A stretch of DNA of 64,000 bases from Carettochelys insculpta (GCF_033958435.1 NC_134138.1:8010001-8074000), one strand, 5' to 3'. Counted from the first letter of the stretch, positions 1 to 11,345 are shown. The notes: a model not told the origin generated them from the sequence alone. Translations and numbers: made by a program.

Positions 1-180
1 GAGAGAGAGACAGACTTTGTGACACAGATTGAATGTGTGCTGCAGTGTGTATGTGACCGTGACACTGCGTGTGGCACAGATGGGGTGTGTGTGTGACAGT
101 AACACAGTGTGTTGTGCTGGCTGCGACTGGGTGAGTTTCTGAGAGAAGCCGCCCTCTGTCTCTTTAAGGGAGATCTGTCC
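1..180. repeat. degenerate GA/GTGTGAC simple repeat
   Basis: The window opens with GA dinucleotides, then imperfect GTGTGTGAC/GTGACAC units. It lies inside the TOP1MT intron upstream of the first visible exon. Confidence 0.6.
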
Positions 181-639
181 TGCTCTGTTGTCTCCCCGTC
201 CCCTGCTCTGCAATCCTGAGGGAGTCGCTTTCCAGCCCTGCTACAGACTGTCTCTCTCCCTCTCCCTGACCTCTGCGGAGATGAGATACAGGGGCCAGGG
301 GAACATCCTGACCTCAGCATTACCCTCTGCCCTCCCCCTCCGCTCAGCCAGCGGCAGAATCCTAGGAGCAGCTCGGCTGCAGTCCACAAGGCTGGGGAGA
401 GAAGCATCTGAGCACATGCTGCTGGCTGTAAGCCTGCACGCTGTGCTCATCAGCTGGGTGGGCCAGAGAGAAATGCCCTGTGGGCCAGGTCCAGCCCTTG
501 CATGTGAAGTTGCTCATCCTCGGTCTACGCAGACATTGTGTCGATCTATCTGCGCTGGCCTGAGCACAATGCCTCTCTTGCAGGCGGTGTTAGTAATCGG
601 TGTAGCGGACAAGTTACATGGGCAGGAGCGACATTTTAG

Positions 640-737
640 CCCAGCTGGCAGCGTTTGTTCTTACTGGTGGTGCGCATCTGCACAGGCCTTGGTGCATAGA
701 ACAAAATTTATTCCACCCACAGGTGGCAAAAAATAGA
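640..737 (-). repeat. dispersed repeat with GTGCAC motif, partial copy (family R1)
   Basis: Contains the family landmarks: the GGTGGTGCGCATCTGCAC block, GGTGCATAGAACAAAATTTATTCC, and GGTGGCAAAAAAT. Similar segments recur near 9300, 17855, 22112, 22678, 28710, 39832, 44845, 59480 and 62431. Upstream sequence at 430-480 (CTCATCAGCTGGGTGG) may be a further diverged piece. Confidence 0.55.
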
Positions 738-744
738 GTGAAAC

Positions 745-836
745 CGACAAGTCCGGTGGCACCTTATAGGCTAACAGATTGTTTGGAGCATAAGCTTTCG
801 GGGGCAAAGACCTGCTTCGTCAGACAAATTAGAGGG
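745..836 (-). repeat. short dispersed repeat (family R2), partial
   Basis: Shows the family core GGTGGCACCTTATAGGCTAACAG followed by GGAGCATAAGCTTTCG and CTGCTTCGTCAGA, in reverse orientation. It lies about 130 bp before the TOP1MT exon. Confidence 0.65.
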
Positions 837-969
837 CACCCTGGTGTGGGCTGTTTGCTTGCTGAGACGTGAATAGCACTGCTGGGGCTGGGACCTGTGT
901 TGCAGCACATTGCTCTGCGTGTTTCCCTTTTTCCGCCTCCCGCCTGACTTGTCCCTGCTGTCCCGCCAG

Positions 970-1119
970 TGCTGTGGAGAAGAAGAAGAAGCTGCTGGAG
1001 AAGCTGGAAGAACAGCTGCTGAAGCTGAACGTTCAAGCCACGGACAAGGAGGAAAACAAGCAGATTGCTCTGGGCACGTCCAAGCTGAATTATCTGGATC
1101 CCAGGATCAGCGTGGCCTG
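970..1119 (+). CDS. TOP1MT: DNA topoisomerase I (probably mitochondrial), penultimate coding exon with active-site Tyr
   Basis: Internal exon of a type IB topoisomerase, which relaxes supercoiled DNA through a 3'-phosphotyrosyl intermediate. The frame covers the end of the lysine/leucine-rich linker (heptad-like [16 protein letters not shown]) followed by the C-terminal domain block SKLNYLDPR. The Tyr of this block (codon 1091-1093) is the nucleophile in the family. A pyrimidine-rich acceptor ends in AG at 968-969 and the donor GTAGGT begins at 1120. The exon is 150 nt and ends two bases into a Trp codon that the next exon completes. The upstream part of the gene lies outside the window. TOP1MT is preferred over nuclear TOP1 because of the final DEDFEF and the neighbouring Ly6 gene; with only about 83 residues visible, TOP1 is not excluded. 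Confidence 0.9.
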
Positions 1120-2451
1120 GTAGGTCGTTGGCTCTTTGCAGAGTAGTCGTTTGCCACTGTGTGGGCCTGTCCCTTGACTGCAGACTCTGCCAGCGCAGAA
1201 CAAAATCTCCACCACCCCCACGAGCCTTGGGCACCGGGGAAAGGAGGGGCTGTGCAGACCAAACCCGGCTCAGCAGGACCCGGGCTGCCGGGGGTTGTTG
1301 CAAAGCTGGTGTCCTGCCAGCAGCTCTTGTGTGTAACCAGGCAGCTGCAGCTCTGCCAGCTCTGCACTCCCAGCTGTGGTGGGACAGCCGAGGGCTATTT
1401 CTCATGGAACTGGGGCCCAAACTGGCCTTTTAAGGGTTGTCTGTAGGGGGAGCTGACATACAGCCAGCTGGGGGGTGACTCTGCGGTGCTCTAGCATTGG
1501 CTGGCCATGCACTAGAAGTGAGCTGGAAGTGGACTCACTACAGCACGATCCGTGCGCAGTGGCCTGCCCCGGTTAGAGCCCACCCCCTGAATTGCCCCCT
1601 CCCGGGAAGCCAGTGGTGAGCCCGGAGCACCCAATGTCTTGCGCTGCTGGTGGGGAACTCGGCTCTCTGACCTCTTATCCCAGTAATGCCTGAGTACGGC
1701 TCGGGCGCCAGCGGGTTGGATCCGCACAGCTCCCCCAGAGGTAGGGAAGGAGCATCCCTCTTCTGCACAGAGCAGAACGGCTGCACTTGTTAGTCAGCGG
1801 TTGCCAAGCTGGGCTGGGGTCCCCTCGGGGGTCACAAGGTCACTACATGAGGGGTCAGCCTCTGCCCCTACTCCACTTTGCCCCCAGCGTTTCTAATGGT
1901 GTCCAATGGCTCAGACACGGTTTGCAGTTTATAAAGGGGTGCGGGTAGCGCTCAGAGCCTTGGGGTGCATCACCATCCAACTCTGAGGCTCTCACGCCTT
2001 TATACTGCTGGCCCCTTTCGCACCACAAGCCCATCAGGGAAGTAGGCTGAACTGGGAATTGAGCCCTAGTCTCTTGAGTCAGGCCAGTGTCTCATAGGCG
2101 GTATAGCCAGAAAGAGCATTGGGATCACCCTGCTCTGACTTCCTGCAGGTTGGAAGCTGCAGCCCCTTCCCTACCCACTCCTGTCACTGACCCCCAGCCT
2201 CTGGCTGAGATACTGACGGCCCCAACTCAGGGCTTAGTCCTCAGGTGAGAGAATCTGCAGGTCACACCAGTTCAACCTCCAAGGGACCCGTGCCCCACAC
2301 AGAGAAAGGCACTTACCCCTCCAGCCCCAACGAGCAGGGTCTGTGCCAGTCTGACCTAGGCGAAATTCCCTCCTAACTCCAAATATGGTGATCAGATAGA
2401 CCCTGAGCATGTTGGTGAGACGCACCAGCCAAACTCCCAGGAAGGAACTCT

Positions 2452-2660
2452 CTGGCCGGGGCTACACTAGCACCCCTCCGTTTCGAAACGGGGATGCTAA
2501 TAAGCCACTTCAGTGGATGCTAATGGGGCACTGCCCTGCATATGCAGTGCCTCATTAGCATAACGGTAGCCGCGCACGTTTTAAAACTGCTGCTTTTGAA
2601 ATGCACGCCGCCGGTGTAGACGGGGGCCTTTTGAAAGGCCCCCCCCCCTGGATTTGAAAG
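2452..2660 (+). mobile_element. TCTACAC-type foldback MITE, truncated
   Basis: Starts GGCCGGGGCTACACTAGC, then TTTCGAAACGGGG, CCTCATTAGCATAA and GCCGGTGTAGACGGGG. These are the same landmarks as the complete copy at 57223-57466. The right terminus is missing. Confidence 0.6.
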
Positions 2661-2795
2661 CCCCTTCTTCCCAAAACCAAATGCACCTCCAGATCCACTG
2701 CTGGTAGTGAGCCTCACCCTTGCTGACTGAGCTAACCTTGTTATCCCCACCCTTGCTCTGGCTTATTTACAGCTGGCCCTGCAGTTTTCCAAGAC

Positions 2796-2900
2796 CAGCA
2801 TCTGATGAAGTGAGTCTGTGCTCACGAAAGCTCATGCTCAAAACTTTTCTGTCTATAAGGTGCCACAGGGCCAGTCATTGCTGTTAAAAATAAATATATG
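2796..2900 (+). repeat. short dispersed repeat (family R2), partial
   Basis: TCTGATGAAGTGAGTCTGTG, CACGAAAGCTCATGCTC and TATAAGGTGCCACAGG in forward order, the mirror orientation of the 745-836 copy. Confidence 0.65.
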
Positions 2901-3298
2901 ATACGTGGCTCAATGATCTGCTCTTCCCCCAGAGCCAGGCACGCCCAGCTTCCCCCCTACTCTAATCCAATCCTCCTCCCTTCCCCCAGAACCAGGCACC
3001 CCCAGCTTCCATCCCACTCTAACCCAATCCTCCTCCCTTCCCCCAGAGCCAGGCACCCCCAGCGCCCCCTGCTCTAACCCACTTCCCCTCCCCCAGAGCT
3101 AGCTAGCCAGGCCCCACAACCCAGTGCCTGAGACTCACTGGAGCCACCACCGCCATCACACACTTTCTCCCTCCAGGCGCTGGGGCTCGTGCCCAGAGCA
3201 GCGGTGAGCCGTCCGGGTGCTTGGCTCCACGCAGGAACCTCATTTCGTTGATCAAAGAGCCACATGCAGCTCAAGAGCCCACGGGTTAGCCACCCCTG
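2900..3298 (+). mobile_element. hAT-like element (GGGGTGGCCAA ends), 5'-truncated
   Basis: Ends GTTAGCCACCCCTG at 3298, the terminus shared with the elements at 31561-32539, 38257-38761 and 55074-55320. Inside are three imperfect tandem units built on CCCCCAGAGCCAGGCACCCC (about 2930-3075), then GAGCCACATGCAGCTC. The left terminus was not found. Confidence 0.55.
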
Positions 3299-3740
3299 GC
3301 CTATCGTAACTCAAACCCCTTCCATCGAGCATCCCAGCACTGGCCATGGCAGGGCTTTGCTGCCAGCAGTTGTAGATCAGCCACACAGAACTGTGGCAGC
3401 CTCCTCGTGCCATCCCCTGCAGAGACTCCCCAAGCTCAGTCCTACTCACTCGGCCACCCTTACTCTCATCACTACAGCGCGTAATAGAACACGGAAAGCC
3501 CTACCACTCCACACGGTGCTGGGGCCGGGAAGCGAGGCATGGCTCTCATAAAACAGCGGCGCTGTGCCTGGCTTAGTGCAGAGCAGTCGCGTGAGCCCAG
3601 CGAGAACCCGCAGAATCCAAAAATAATGGCCGGTAGGGAAGAACCCTGCTCCGGCAGGGAGTTGAACTGACTCGACCAGCAGCAGCAGCCTGCAGGGGCT
3701 GTCCACTAAGCTGCAACCACCTCACTGTGCTTGCCCGCAG

Positions 3741-3843
3741 GTGTAAGAAGTTCGGCGTGCCCATCGAGAAGATTTACAACAAGACCCAGAGGGAGAAGTT
3801 TGCGTGGGCCATTGACATGGCCGACGAAGACTTTGAGTTCTGA
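3741..3843 (+). CDS. TOP1MT: DNA topoisomerase I (probably mitochondrial), terminal coding exon
   Basis: Last coding exon. The acceptor is TTGCCCGCAG at 3731-3740. The first base completes the split Trp codon, and then 33 codons run to TGA at 3841-3843. The peptide starts [18 protein letters not shown] and ends MADEDFEF, which matches the extreme C-terminus of eukaryotic topoisomerase I with no gap. It packs the helix behind the active-site Tyr in the C-terminal domain. Intron length from the previous exon is 2621 bp. Frame, phase and both splice sites are intact, so the gene looks functional at this end. Nuclear TOP1 usually ends DEDYEF, while vertebrate TOP1MT ends with Phe at that place. 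Confidence 0.9.
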
Positions 3844-3969
3844 GAGCAGCCGTTCGCCCGAGACAGGGAACCGGGGCCCTTCTCGCTCTTCTGGTCTTGT
3901 TGGAAGCTGTTGGGGAAAATGCACGTAACGGCGTCAGCCGGTTCCCGCACCTCATGTCCTTTGTTCGGT

Positions 3970-3975
3970 ATTAAA
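3970..3975 (+). promoter_or_regulatory. candidate poly(A) signal of TOP1MT (ATTAAA)
   Basis: ATTAAA lies 127 nt after the TGA, the first poly(A) hexamer variant downstream of the stop. Another ATTAAA occurs near 4199. Use of either is inferred. Confidence 0.45.
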
Positions 3976-5353
3976 AGGACACCCTGAGCTTTGGTGGGAA
4001 AATGAGCACCGCTTCCGGTGGTGCTAATCCTGATGCCAGTGACCTTAAATGTAAACTTTCAGTTCTTTCTCTCTGCTGCCAAATGATCCACATCTTCCCT
4101 TGCCCTCCTTCAGTTCTGACATGTCCGAGGGTAGGTGCCAGCCTTACCATGCAGTCTAAACGAGCTAAGATTACCTCATTCTCCATCTGCAGTCTTGGCA
4201 TTAAAGTGTCTGAGCCCTTGCACTCTGCCTGGGGTTGCTTGACACGAAACATGAAGGAATGATACCTCCAGAATCAGGCAGCTGGAAGCACAGAGCAGCT
4301 GCCACGTGGCTGATGGGGCGTAGCAGGAATCCTGGATGGGCCATGCAAAGGGACAGTCTCCTGGTTTCTAAACCCGACTGAGCAGGAGCGCAAGCTGCAG
4401 GATGTTTCCCTTGCTGTATTCTTTGAAAGGGGAGCCCAGTTTAGGTGTGCACATAATCACAGTGGCCAAACGCTCCACTTCCAAGAGCGAATGGTTGAAA
4501 AGGCCAGCCAGCCATTAGAGTGGTAATGCCAGGGATGGTGGAATCTCACAGGAACATGTTAATTTGAGCAAAGCGTGCTCCTTGAGTGCAACTGCTCGTT
4601 ATAGCCTTGGGGTAGACGACCCGTTCTTGGTGGCCTTGACCCAAAGCCCTCTGAAGTCGCTAGATGTTTTTCCATTGACGTCAGTGGGTTTGGATCAAGC
4701 CGCAGGTATCTTTAGACATGATATCAATGGAAGGAAATCACTGTGCCCATTCATTTTCACATGGTGGAAAGGAGGCAGGTGCAACACAGGGCCTGGAAAA
4801 GTTAGGTGGGTCTGTTTCTATGGGCCGTGGTTTTGTTGTAGCAGAAACCGTGCGTGACAGGTAATTTCACTGACGGAGACAATGTTTCTCACTGATCCAG
4901 TGACAATCTGCTACACTCTGCACAAACCAGATGGGGATGTACTGTAGGTAAAGTACAGTACCATGAATATATTTGCTATTTCACTTTTGATCACTCGTTT
5001 TGATATGAAGCACCAAGGGTTTTGTACATGTCTTGCAAGCAGTTAGCTGAAAAATATTTCTGTCGTTAAATCTTTGTACACTCGAGGTTAAATTGGCTCC
5101 CCGCTAGCAGCCAGAGGGTGAAGTTCATGTTGCTGTGTGGCCTTCTGTGCGTGAACTTTCGGTCTGTTGCTCGTGTGTGAACTTCTTTAAGTTCTCATTT
5201 CTGTTGGAAGTTAGGGGCTTGAAATGTTTCATTAAAATTTGAAATATTTGGGGGTCCCTTTGTCCTCTCGTCTTGTTTATCCAGGGAAAGCAGGCACAGC
5301 CCCCAGTCCTGCTTTGGGAGCGACCTGCCTCGGTAGTTGGACTCCAGGGTACT
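3976..5353. other. TOP1MT 3' flank, nothing recognised
   Basis: No exon, RNA gene or repeat family was recognised. The open frames here are short and show no known motif. Confidence 0.5.
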
Positions 5354-6966
5354 GATAAGAACATAAGAACATAAGAATGGCCATACTGGGTCAGACCAAA
5401 GGTCCATCGAGCCCAGCATCCCATCTGCCGACGGTGGCCTATGCCAGGTGCCCCAGAGAAGGAGAACAGAAGACAATGATCAAGTGATTTATCTCCTGCC
5501 ATCCATCTCCTGCCCTTGTTCTGAAGCCTAGGGCACCATACTTTATCCCTGGCTAATAGCCATTTATGGACCTAACCTGCAAAAATTTATCAAGCTCTTT
5601 TTTAAACCCTAATAGAGTCCTGGCCTTCACAGCCTCCTCGGGCAAGGAGTTCCACAGGTTGACTGTGCGCTGTGTGAAGAAAAATTTCCTTTTATTAGTT
5701 TTGAACCTACTACCCATCAATTTCATTTGGTGTCCCCTAGTTCTTGTATTATGGGAAAAGGTAAATAATTTTTCTATATTCACTTTCTCCACACCATTCA
5801 TGATTTTATATACCTTTATCATATCGCCCCTCAATCGCCTTTTTTCCAAACTGAAAAGTCCCAGTCTCTCTAGCCTCTCCCCATATGGGACCCTTTCCAA
5901 GCCCCTAATCATCTTAGTTGCCCTTTTCTGAACCTTTTCTAATGCCCATATATCTTTTTTGAGGTGAGGAGACCACATCTGCACGCAGTACTCGAGATGT
6001 GGGCGTACCGTAGTTTTATATAGGGGAAGTATGATATCTTTTGTCTTATTATCGATCCCTTTTTTAATAATTCCTAACATCCTATTTGCCTTACTAACTG
6101 CCGCTGCACACTGCGTGGATGTCTTCAGAGAACTATCCACTATAACTCCAAGATCCCTTTCCTGATCTGCCGTAGCTAAATTTGACCCCATCATGTAGTA
6201 CGTGTAATTTGGGTTATTTTTTCCAACATGCATTACCTTACACTTACCCACATTAAATTTCATTTGCCATTTTGCTGCCCAATCACTCAGTTTGCTGAGG
6301 TCTTTTTGTAGTTCTTCACAATCCCTTTTGCTTTTGACTGTCCTGAACAACTTGGTGTCATCTGCAAACTTTGCCACCTCACTGCTTACCTCATTTTCTA
6401 GATCATTGATGAACAAGTTGAACAGGATCGGTCCCAGGACTGACCCCTGGGGAGCACCACTAGTTACCCTCCTCCATTGTGAAAATTTACCATTTATTCC
6501 CACCCTTTGTTTTCTGTCTTTTAACCAATTCCCGATCCATGAAAGGACCTTTCCTCCTATCCCATGACCACCTAATTTACATAAAAGCCTTTGGTGTGGG
6601 ACCGTGTCAAAGGCTTTCTGGAAATCTAGGTATATTATGTCCACTGGGTGCCCCTTGTCTGCATGTTTATTAACCCCTTCAAAGAATTCTAATAGATTAG
6701 TTAGACACGACTTCCCTCTGCAGAAACCATGCTGACTTTTGCCCAACAATTCGTGCTCTTCTATGTGCCTTGCAATTTTACTCTTTACTAGTGTTTCTAC
6801 TAATTTGCCTGGTACTGATGTTAAACTTATCGGTCTATAATTGCCAGGATCTCCTCTAGAGCCTTTTTTAAATATTGGTGTTATATTAGCCGTCTTCCAG
6901 TCATTTGGTACCAAAGTGGATTTAAAGGATAGGTTACAAACCACTGTTAATAACTCCGCAATTTAT
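5354..6966 (-). mobile_element. CR1 LINE, 5'-truncated, with open RT frame
   Basis: Reverse-strand CR1 retrotransposon. Its 3' end at about 5354 carries three TTCTTATG units, the octamer-repeat tail typical of CR1. The 5' end stops near 6966 inside the coding region upstream of the RT domain. The element therefore lacks the endonuclease and 5' UTR, as expected for incomplete target-primed reverse transcription. Confidence 0.93.
5553..6944 (-). CDS. CR1 ORF2 fragment: reverse transcriptase, 463 aa, uninterrupted
   Basis: C-terminal part of CR1 ORF2, the enzyme that copies the element RNA at a nicked target. Visible motifs are [16 protein letters not shown] (about 35-50), [17 protein letters not shown] (71-87), [11 protein letters not shown] with the first catalytic Asp (D107), [10 protein letters not shown] (163-172), KFADD with the Asp pair (D195, D196), GKCKVMHVG and [10 protein letters not shown]. 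The C-terminal 'connection' region ends [11 protein letters not shown] before the stop. No stop or frameshift occurs over 1392 bp, unlike the other CR1 copies in the window, so this is a young insertion. The Met at 6944 is simply the first ATG after truncation. With the endonuclease missing it cannot be autonomous. Confidence 0.93.
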   Translation of the reverse strand: MVCNLSFKSTLVPNDWKTANITPIFKKGSRGDPGNYRPISLTSVPGKLVETLVKSKIARHIEEHELLGKSQHGFCRGKSCLTNLLEFFEGVNKHADKGHPVDIIYLDFQKAFDTVPHQRLLCKLGGHGIGGKVLSWIGNWLKDRKQRVGINGKFSQWRRVTSGAPQGSVLGPILFNLFINDLENEVSSEVAKFADDTKLFRTVKSKRDCEELQKDLSKLSDWAAKWQMKFNVGKCKVMHVGKNNPNYTYYMMGSNLATADQERDLGVIVDSSLKTSTQCAAAVSKANRMLGIIKKGIDNKTKDIILPLYKTTVRPHLEYCVQMWSPHLKKDIWALEKVQKRATKMIRGLERVPYGERLERLGLFSLEKRRLRGDMIKVYKIMNGVEKVNIEKLFTFSHNTRTRGHQMKLMGSRFKTNKRKFFFTQRTVNLWNSLPEEAVKARTLLGFKKELDKFLQVRSINGY

Positions 6967-7354
6967 GATGAAGGAGTGGCCGGGAAAAGTGAGGCACACG
7001 CAGGCGCTCGCAAGGAAATATGGCTCTAAAATGTTACCTGCAAGGGAGGGCATTGGACCCCTGTGAAAGCCTGAGAGGAGCAGACACAAGACCACCCTGG
7101 CAAAGAGCCTGAGTTTAACCCTGCAACAAAGCCTGGCCCTGTATATCTAACCCTACCCCTCTGGGTCTGTCTGCGCAGCCACTGGGAGCGTACCTCCGCC
7201 TGGGTAGACAGATCTGCACCAGCCTTGTTTGAGCTTCAAAACAGCCAGGTGGGCATTGGGGCATGGGCTAGGCACTGAGGTATGGACCCAAGGGAGGAGC
7301 AAATGGGCTCATGCAGGGGCAACTGGGTCGTAGCATCCACACTGCTATGATCTG
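6967..7354. other. unannotated interval
   Basis: Nothing recognised between the CR1 5' end and the next short repeat. Confidence 0.4.
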
Positions 7355-7445
7355 AACAGGTGGGTCTGCCCCATGAAAGCTCATCACCTCATAAATTATT
7401 TTGCTCATCTTTAAAGTGCTACAGGACTGCTTCTTTGTACTGCTA
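7355..7445 (+). repeat. short dispersed repeat (family R2), partial
   Basis: GTGGGTCTGCCCCATGAAAG, CTCATCACCTCATAAATTAT and TTAAAGTGCTACAGGACTGC: the same subfamily as the 18185-18325 half-copy. Confidence 0.65.
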
Positions 7446-7813
7446 TGTATAACGACCTCCCTTGAGCAGCGCTAGCCAGTTACTCTACCCAGGCATGCTC
7501 CCAGCTCCAGTATAGACAAAGCCCCCAAATCCATAGACATCTTCTTTATACCCCTGGTTGTCTGCAGCTGCGGATATGGCTGCAGATAGGCGTGGCTCAT
7601 TTTTGCAGAGGTGGGTACCAATTTTGTATCTGTGTAGGGCGCTAAATATTGGCATACCCGATGACACCCAACCAAGTGATTCTATGCTGTCCTCGTGCAA
7701 AGCAACTGCGGAATCATGACTCTGTCTCGAAGCATTGCCTCCTTGCACAGAGATCTGAGAGCCTGCAAGTGCTGTATTGTGAGCAGCTGTTACTCCTCCT
7801 GCGCTACACGTTA

Positions 7814-8161
7814 CAGGTTGCATCTCCTAAAACTGGCCCTCTCTGGTCCGGCAACATTCCTCATCCGGCGGAACAAGGGATGCTCCTGGACCAGAAGGCT
7901 GGGGCAGGAGGGCGAATCAAGCTGGCCTCCCAGCAACTCCATGTGGAGAAGTGGGGCGGGAGATGGCATCCGCCCGCTGCTGCACAGGGCTGGGGAACTG
8001 GCTGTGGTGGCAAGTCACATTTGCAGGGCCAGGGAGCCTCGGCTGGAGAGCCAGTGCAAGGAGCCAGGGACCAGGGGACATTAACCTCCCCTTGTCTGGC
8101 AAAATCCCTCATTCAGGACCACTGAGGTTCTGAGAGTGCCAGACCAGGCAGGTACAACCTG
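7814..8161 (+). mobile_element. Tigger-like MITE, full-length but diverged
   Basis: Begins CAGGTTGCATCTCCT after a TA (7812-7813) and ends GGCAGGTACAACCTG at 8161. It carries CTCTGGTCCGGCAACATTCC and, near the right end, GTGCCAGACCAGG. These termini match the better-defined copy at 26098-26420. The right flank is TG, so the TA duplication is decayed here. Confidence 0.6.
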
Positions 8162-8875
8162 TGCCATGCATGGGCATCACCTTTTTACTGCTCTCTCTTC
8201 TTGGGTATTTCATTCCGAGAGTGAGGTTAGCCCTGAGCTGATACCCACGAGCAAAATTAGAGCAGCCCTGGGGCTGCTCTAACTTACACCCAGCACTTTG
8301 CACCCAAGGAGGCCAGCCTGGCACCTCATTGTCACCCAGCAGATGCAGTAACATCCCTCCTTCTCCTCAGGCATGTGGCAGCCCTGAAACAGGCTCATGA
8401 TGCTGAATGCTGGCAAAGCGTGGCACTGATTGTACTGGGGATAGTTGTGTGTGCAGTTCTCCCCAATCTCTTACGTGCCTCCTTTTTGGTGGCTTTGAAG
8501 GTTGTTTATCATGTGGCCAAATGGCCACCCGTTGCTGCTGAACGGAGAGGCACGTTGGCCCCAGCCTGTTTCCTGTTAGTTGGCCGGATGGGTTTGAGAA
8601 GGGCAGAGCACTTGCCCTAGAAAGGGACTGTATGTGGCTGTCAGCATTGGCCGGCAGGGCGCAATCTGCGCTGGACTGTCTGGGCTCTGAGACGGCTGCT
8701 TGCGTGAAGGGCAGATGAGCCAAGCAGTCTGCTTTTCCATCGGCCTCCCAGGGCCTCTTGGCTGGCTCTGAGGTCACTCAGGAGGCTGGTTTTTGGCCGA
8801 TTCGCCTTGATTTCTGTGCCCTGGAGAGCGAGGTGCTTGGACTCTTCAGCCGCCGATGCAGGTTGCAACAGCAAA
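8162..8875. other. unannotated interval
   Basis: No family recognised. The strand holding the frame at 8375-8620 shows one hydrophobic run, but no start context, splice pattern or known domain supports a gene. Confidence 0.4.
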
Positions 8876-8945
8876 GGAACATAAGAACAGCCCTGCAGCT
8901 CAATGGGCCATCTAGCCCACTATACAGTCTCTGGGGTCCTTCGAC
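8876..8945 (-). mobile_element. CR1 3'-end fragment
   Basis: GGAACATAAGAACAGCCCTG followed by GGGCCATCTAGCCCA resembles the 3' UTR end of the 5354-6966 CR1. Confidence 0.55.
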
Positions 8946-9299
8946 TGGAATGCACCTAGCAGGGCAATCCAACGCTCCCTCCCCTGTCACCCAGTCCCAG
9001 CACAGGGGCCTCAAGGCACCTGGAGCATGGGACAGCGTCCGTGGCCATCTGCAGTGTCCCAGGAGTGTTTTGGCAGCTGCAGTTCGCCAGCGATCTCTCC
9101 AAAAGACCCGGCTGTAATCCAGCCGATCCCTCGTCAGGCCAGCTCACCTGTGAAACCCGCTGTTGGACAACAGCCGGCTGAGTCACAGTCTTACTCCATG
9201 TCCCAAGCCGTGCTAACGCCTCCCTAACCTGGTGCTCCTCCCCCAACAGCTCTTCCTCTTGGGTTGTGCTGGTCACTTGGGCGGCCGCCCGGCAGATTC

Positions 9300-9428
9300 A
9301 GGCACTGCCCAGCTGATTAGCAGAGCAGCCACGGCCGGCAGCCTGCATTTCTCCTGGTGGTGCACAGCTGCACCTGCCTTGGTGCACAGACAAAATTTAT
9401 TTCGCACATGATGGAGAAATGTTGAAGG
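9300..9428 (-). repeat. dispersed repeat R1, partial
   Basis: GCCCAGCTGATTAGCAGAGC, TGGTGGTGCACAGCTGCAC, CTTGGTGCACAGACAAAATT and GCACATGATGGAGAAA, in reverse orientation. Confidence 0.65.
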
Positions 9429-11013
9429 GTTGTGCTGCAGGGAAATTGCGTCTGATCAGCGACAGAGCCGGGCAAGAGTCTTCTTTCTGCAGGAGGCGCT
9501 AAATTGCAGAGTGACTGAGAGGTTGTTGGGCCCGGTTTGAGGAAGGGCACCATGTTGAAATATTGGGATTTCTCCTGGGCCAGCCATTTGGCCTCTCTCC
9601 CAGCACTCCTAAAGAGGCAGAGAATGTGGTCCTCGCTCGGCTGGGCATAGCGCCTGCATCGCCATCTCTGCAGGCCGAGCCATCCAGTACGAGCCAGGTT
9701 CACGAGGGCCCTGCCAAGGCCACAGCTGTGCAAAGCGCATTGTGGACCGGGAAATCTGGGCTCAAAAGTGAACTGACTTGTGCAAAGCAGGGACAGGGCT
9801 GGGGGTGCTTGCCATGTGCCCGGCTCCACATGCTTGTCCCAGCCAGCCTGGGGAAGGATGGGACATCCTCTTTCCCTGCAAGGGCTGCTCCCAGCCCTGG
9901 GTCAGCGCCATCTCTGGGAACCTCCCCAAGAGTCAGGCTGGCTGGGGGAGGCTAGCTCCCTGGCCCGTCCTGTCCTTTCCGAGAGCCTAGATCTGACCCC
10001 CCACACACCTTCCCCATGGGCCCTGCAGTTCTCTTTGCAGCCCTGGCCTAAACTCACCTAACAGGCTGCCTTCTTGTCTAACACAGGCCTGTTTCTCCCA
10101 AGTCCTGTTCTCAGTGCTTTTCACCCAAGCTGGCTCAGACCATCCTTGAGACTGAGCGTCCTGGCTGCTGGTCCTCCGATGCAGGATTCCAGGGCGTTCC
10201 TCTGCAGTACAGCAGACCACATGTCCACGAGCAACCTTACTGGTGCAGCTGGCCCCTGTGGGCTCACGTGCGTGGCGGCTCCGCAGGGGTGGAAGACAGC
10301 TGCCCCATAGGGTGGCGGGGAGACGCTCTGCCTCTGACAGTGCTGTGCACATAGCCACTTTTTCCAGCAAAACCTACATGGCTGGACGGTGCTGCCTCAC
10401 TCCCCGAGTGACGTGGGTTTTGCTAGTGTAACCCCTCTGTTTGCTAGCCCACTGTGAGGTTAGCCAGCAGAGGGGAAGCCTTGCAATTTCTTGCATAATG
10501 CTCCTCGGTGTGCTCTGCATTGTGTGTTAATGCGTGTGCACCTCAGACCAGACCCACTCAGACAAACCACCGAAAACAGGCTTTATTCTGTAGAAAAACA
10601 CAAAACAGGTTCACAGTTCAGCAGCCCCACTCCTCTGCCTGCAGCCTTCACGCTGCCTCAGCTCAGTCTCTGCTGAGACCCTGCTGGGGGCAGGGTGCAC
10701 ATTCTGGCAGGAACTAGGGAGTTCTCCCAGCATGCTTGGGTTTTTCCAAGGTCACACAGTGAGATGGCATGCTGCGGTTCAGAGTCCACGACTTGTAGTT
10801 CCCGGGGCTCACTGGCAGAAGCAGTGGTGTAGACATGGCCTGGCTTAGACTGGTCCTTTGGTCTTTAGGATGTCCCCCGCCCCTGCCACACACACAGAGC
10901 TCACCTCTCCCTGTTAATTTCCTCTACAGAAGCCCCCACTAGCTCTTCCTTGGTATTTGGCTCGACATTCAAATAGATTTCCATGGTAAGCCCCACACTG
11001 CCCCAGGGTCAGC
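9429..11013. other. unannotated intergenic interval
   Basis: No gene or repeat family recognised. Composition is GC-rich to about 10.4 kb. Confidence 0.4.
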
Positions 11014-11100
11014 AACCTTTCCAAGGCGGAGGGCCGAAATTTCACCCGTTAACTACTATGGAAGAGCTGAATGCTGATGATACTTTGTGAAGTCTCTGAT
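11014..11100 (+). mobile_element. possible hAT end fragment
   Basis: CAGGGTCAGCAACCTTTCC followed by GGCGGAGGGCCGAAATTTC has the look of a hAT terminal segment. No right end or duplication was identified. Confidence 0.3.
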
Positions 11101-11134
11101 AGACCCACTGACATCAGCTTCATTAGTAAATGAA

Positions 11135-11345
11135 AACAAAAAAACAGTCCAGTAGCACTTTAAAGACTAACAAAATAATTTACTCGGTAGTGAGCTTTCG
11201 TGGGACAGGTCCACTTCTTCGTGGTTCAAGTCTGCCCAAGGGCCATTACATTTACATCTGAGGAAGTGGGATTTTGCCCCTGAAAGCTAGTGCCCAAATG
11301 TGTGAGAGTCTTCAGGGTGCCGCAGGACTCCTTCCTGTTCATGCC
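11135..11345. repeat. R2 head-to-head pair
   Basis: A reverse half (AGTAGCACTTTAAAGACTAAC, GTGAGCTTTCGTGGGACAGG, CACTTCTTC) is followed directly by a forward half (TCTGAGGAAGTGGG, CCTGAAAGCTAGTGCC, GGTGCCGCAGGACTCC). The two halves are unequal in age or subfamily. Confidence 0.6.

Larger units (their letters stand above)
1120..3740 (+). other. TOP1MT last intron
   Basis: GT-AG intron (GTAGGT to GCAG). It holds a foldback-MITE fragment (about 2452-2660), a short dispersed repeat (2796-2900) and a hAT-like fragment (2900-3298). A stretch at about 1795-1860 begins like a hAT end (CAGCGGTTGCCAAGCTGGG), but no partner end was found. The rest shows nothing recognisable. Confidence 0.8.
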
